Origin: Trichomonas tenax
Taxonomy: Eukaryota; Parabasalia; Trichomonadida; Trichomonadidae
Assembly: GCA_023091735.1 (NCBI GenBank)
Contig: JALKBU010001111.1
Span: 1-16,563, forward strand
Length of the DNA stretch: 16,563 nt
Direction: 5' to 3'
Shown here: positions 16,470-16,563 of the stretch, one piece after another
Layout of the letters: every line of letters starts with the position of its first letter
Numbering within the stretch: the first letter of the stretch is position 1
Program-made: the position numbers and the translations under genes
The notes under the pieces: generated by a model
Told to the model about the DNA's origin: nothing
Seen by the model: only the letters and a program-made list of their open reading frames with translations
The model's database searches: none

Positions 16470-16563
16470 CTGACATGTAAATTATGTTTGACATATAGAG
16501 TCAGAATGTCAAATATAAAGGAAAGTGACGTTTTTGCGCGGGAAAAATGGAAAAGTGTCAATA
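16470..16563. repeat. Possible partial copy of the repeat seen at 835-1209
   Basis: CTGACATGTAAA occurs at 16470-16481 and is followed by an inverted pair, tttgacat (16487-16494) and atgtcaaa (16506-16513). The order TTTGACAT, then TCAAATATA, then AAAGGAAA resembles 833-875 inside the MITE-like element, though with gaps. A GC-rich patch, gcgcggg, follows. The window ends before any terminal repeat could be seen, so membership of the same family is an inference. Confidence 0.35.

Noticed and set aside
1..16563. tRNA, rRNA or CRISPR features
   Set aside because: I saw no tRNA T-arm signature, conserved rRNA stretch or regularly spaced repeat array by eye.

Overview
The window looks like nuclear DNA from a trichomonad protist, most likely Trichomonas vaginalis or a close relative. 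Intergenic DNA is very AT-rich and the genes are richer in GC and without recognisable introns. Several genes carry a TCA-Y-(A/T) initiator a few bases before the ATG, and some overlap their stop codon with TAAA; both are trichomonad habits. The gene families also fit: BspA-like leucine-rich repeat proteins, ankyrin proteins with divergent repeats, a Rab5-type GTPase, and remnants of large surface-protein-like families. The species call is an inference from these traits.

Layout, left to right. Bases 1 to about 210 hold a decayed coding fragment on the minus strand. Bases 774-1237 hold a compact element with terminal inverted repeats and strong internal hairpins, resembling a non-autonomous DNA transposon (MITE) flanked by TA. 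Three minus-strand genes follow: an ankyrin-repeat gene broken by one frameshift (1770-2976), a membrane-anchored protein resembling dolichyl-phosphate glucosyltransferase (ALG5) but lacking its key catalytic motifs (3253-4065), and an intact Rab5-like GTPase (4186-4773). A decayed repeat-protein pseudogene lies at 5425-6379. An intact 557-residue protein at 7070-8743 resembles the ChAPs cargo adaptors of the fungal exomer.

On the plus strand are a 74-residue ubiquitin-like protein with no C-terminal Gly-Gly (9155-9379) and a 1077-residue ankyrin protein with a long Gln/Lys/Asn/Glu-rich middle (10429-13662). A BspA-like leucine-rich repeat pseudogene converges on it from the minus strand (13783 to about 15650). 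It has two in-frame stops and a frameshift but still shows a transmembrane segment and a cytoplasmic tail. The last kilobase is AT-rich and ends in a stretch resembling the subterminal part of the MITE-like element.

The genes do not form an operon and each seems to have its own promoter. Two intact genes (Rab5-like and ChAPs-like) point to membrane traffic. The broken genes belong to expanded families in which pseudogenes are expected. The least ordinary items are the foldback element with its shared CTGACATGTAAA motif, the ALG5-like protein without catalytic motifs, and the ubiquitin-like protein that cannot be conjugated in the usual way.
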